DNA from: an uncultured Collinsella sp.
Lineage (GTDB): Bacteria; Actinomycetota; Coriobacteriia; Coriobacteriales; Coriobacteriaceae
DNA length: 6,633 nt
NCBI GenBank assembly: GCA_938036665.1
Contig: CALHWR010000161.1
Span: 1-6,633, forward strand
Direction of reading: 5' to 3'
Position numbers and translations under genes: made by a program
Part shown: positions 5,567 to 6,633 of the stretch, in pieces
Position numbering within the stretch: position 1 is the stretch's first letter
Layout of the letters: each line of letters opens with the position of its first letter
The notes under the pieces: model-generated
The model's database searches: none
The model's input: only the letters and a program-made list of their open reading frames with translations
Told to the model about the DNA's origin: nothing

Positions 5567-6633
5567 CTACTCTTGCACCTTGAGAGCTTCGGCCAGGCTG
5601 ACGCGCCTGATGGAGCGCATGTGCAGCAACGCAACGACCAGGTACGTTGCAAAGCCGATGCCCACGCATGCCGCCATGGACCAGGCCGGCACGTAAATCT
5701 CGATATTGCCGTTGTAGGAGAGCAGCATCGAGCGGAAGATGGCCGTGAGCGAGCCAATAATGACCGTCAGGCTCAGCACGAGCGATGCCACCACGCACAG
5801 CGTGATCGAGCGGATGTACAGATGCGAGATCTCGCTATCGCGATAGCCAAAGACTTTCATGTAGCTGATCGAACGGGCGCTGTGGTCGATCACCGCTTTG
5901 GTCAGCAGGTACATAAACAGCAGGAAGATAAACACCGCGAGCCCGATCATCATTCCGATCATTTTGCTCATCATGCCGATGAACTGGTCACCCACGGCGC
6001 GCATGTCGTCGGGCGTGGTGTCGCCGGCAAAGTAGCGCGCATCGAGGTCGAGCTCCTCATCGCTCACATAGCCGTTGAAGTAGGCGGCATCGTTGCCGAA
6101 CAGCTCGTTAAAGTCGTCGATACTCATGTAGATATTCATGTCCGACTTGGAGCCCCAGACGCAGTCCTTGCCCGCATACTCAAGGGAATAGTGCTCGCCC
6201 TCGTACTTGTCGCTGAGCGCGACCTTCTGGCCCTCGCTCCAGCCAAACTTGTCGAGCAGGCCGCCGCCAAAGACAACGCGGCCGTCGCCGACATCGAGGT
6301 TCTTCCAGTAGCGCGAGTTGGGCGAGATGCCGTAGACAGAGATGGCCTCTGTGCCGTTTCCCTCGCCTCGGTCGTATTGCAGCTGGTAGACGGCATATTT
6401 CTCGGCCTGCGCGATTGCGCCCGCGCCGTTGTCGGTCGTATTGACCGGGTGGATATCGTCGTTGTCAGTGTCGATTTTCGACGCCTTGTCGATCAGGTCG
6501 ATAGCCTCGTCGCGGTTGCAGCCGAGAGCATCGGCAAGATCGTCAAGGCGTGCGTAGAGCGCATCCTTCTTGTCCTGGACCTTGGCAAGCGCGTCCTGCG
6601 CTGCGGCCAGGCTCTCGGCAGACGGAGACGCGG
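5567..6633 (-). CDS. FtsX-family ABC transporter permease, C-terminal part (N-terminus beyond right edge)
   Basis: The frame stays open from the right edge to the TAG at 5567-5569, so about 355 C-terminal residues are visible. An internal ATG at 6139 is not the real start, since the frame continues through it and the residues on both sides form one domain. From the right edge there is an Ala/Leu/Lys/Asp-rich heptad-like stretch (about 6533-6629), suggesting a coiled coil. An extracytoplasmic domain follows, with ISVYGISPNSRYW and RVVFGGGLLDKFGWSEGQKV. The C-terminal FtsX domain has three membrane helices at about 5965-5894, 5809-5735 and 5683-5621. Between the first two lies SYMKVFGYRDSEI, and the chain ends RRVSLAEALKVQE, both typical of FtsX/MacB permeases. 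It should pair with an ATP-binding subunit to move lipids, peptides or drugs, or to do mechanical work; the ATPase gene is not in the window. The REP-like element starts right after its stop. Confidence 0.92.
   Translation of the reverse strand, partial: ASPSAESLAAAQDALAKVQDKKDALYARLDDLADALGCNRDEAIDLIDKASKIDTDNDDIHPVNTTDNGAGAIAQAEKYAVYQLQYDRGEGNGTEAISVYGISPNSRYWKNLDVGDGRVVFGGGLLDKFGWSEGQKVALSDKYEGEHYSLEYAGKDCVWGSKSDMNIYMSIDDFNELFGNDAAYFNGYVSDEELDLDARYFAGDTTPDDMRAVGDQFIGMMSKMIGMMIGLAVFIFLLFMYLLTKAVIDHSARSISYMKVFGYRDSEISHLYIRSITLCVVASLVLSLTVIIGSLTAIFRSMLLSYNGNIEIYVPAWSMAACVGIGFATYLVVALLHMRSIRRVSLAEALKVQE

Noticed and set aside
5567..6139. Complete 190-codon gene starting at 6139
   Set aside because: The same frame stays open for another 164 codons to the window edge and encodes a continuous ectodomain, so this is an internal methionine of the permease.

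Overview
The window looks like chromosomal DNA from a high-GC anaerobic actinobacterium of the class Coriobacteriia, most likely Collinsella or a close relative. This is an inference from base composition, codon use (strong preference for C/G in third positions), AT-richer promoter DNA and the mix of gene families. I could not run any comparison. There is no rRNA, tRNA, CRISPR array, integrase or transposase gene.

Left block (1-2748, minus strand). Three genes are read leftward: a PAQR/hemolysin III membrane protein (2065-2748), a CNNM/CorC-type membrane protein with DUF21, CBS and CorC_HlyC domains (583-1956), and, 24 bases further on, a gene cut by the left edge (1-558). The last one resembles the N-terminal domain of cyanophycin synthetase, including its HxxEH motif, but ends in an acidic low-complexity tail with no sign of an ATP-grasp domain. 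The last two genes are almost certainly co-transcribed, and the PAQR gene may head the same transcript.

Middle (2749-4150). A divergent intergenic region leads into a membrane-anchored alpha/beta hydrolase (2935-3900, plus strand). Its promoter is well formed (TTGACG, 17 bases, CATAAT) and is bracketed by two near-identical 14-base inverted repeats that look like paired repressor operators. Downstream of the hydrolase, the convergent intergenic region holds a 124-base near-palindromic element with perfect 17-base ends, followed by a GC-rich terminator hairpin.

Right block (4151-6633, minus strand). A DUF362 iron-sulfur protein with two ferredoxin-type [4Fe-4S] motifs (4151-5356) is preceded by a 120-base REP/MITE-like inverted-repeat element built from GGGGAC boxes. 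That element ends one base from the stop codon of an FtsX-family ABC transporter permease (5567 to beyond the right edge), which has a coiled-coil ectodomain segment.

The genes do not form one pathway. The left block is a membrane/ion-homeostasis operon, and the others look like independent housekeeping or accessory genes. The most unusual points are the free-standing cyanophycin-synthetase N-domain protein, the two intergenic inverted-repeat elements and the twin operators.
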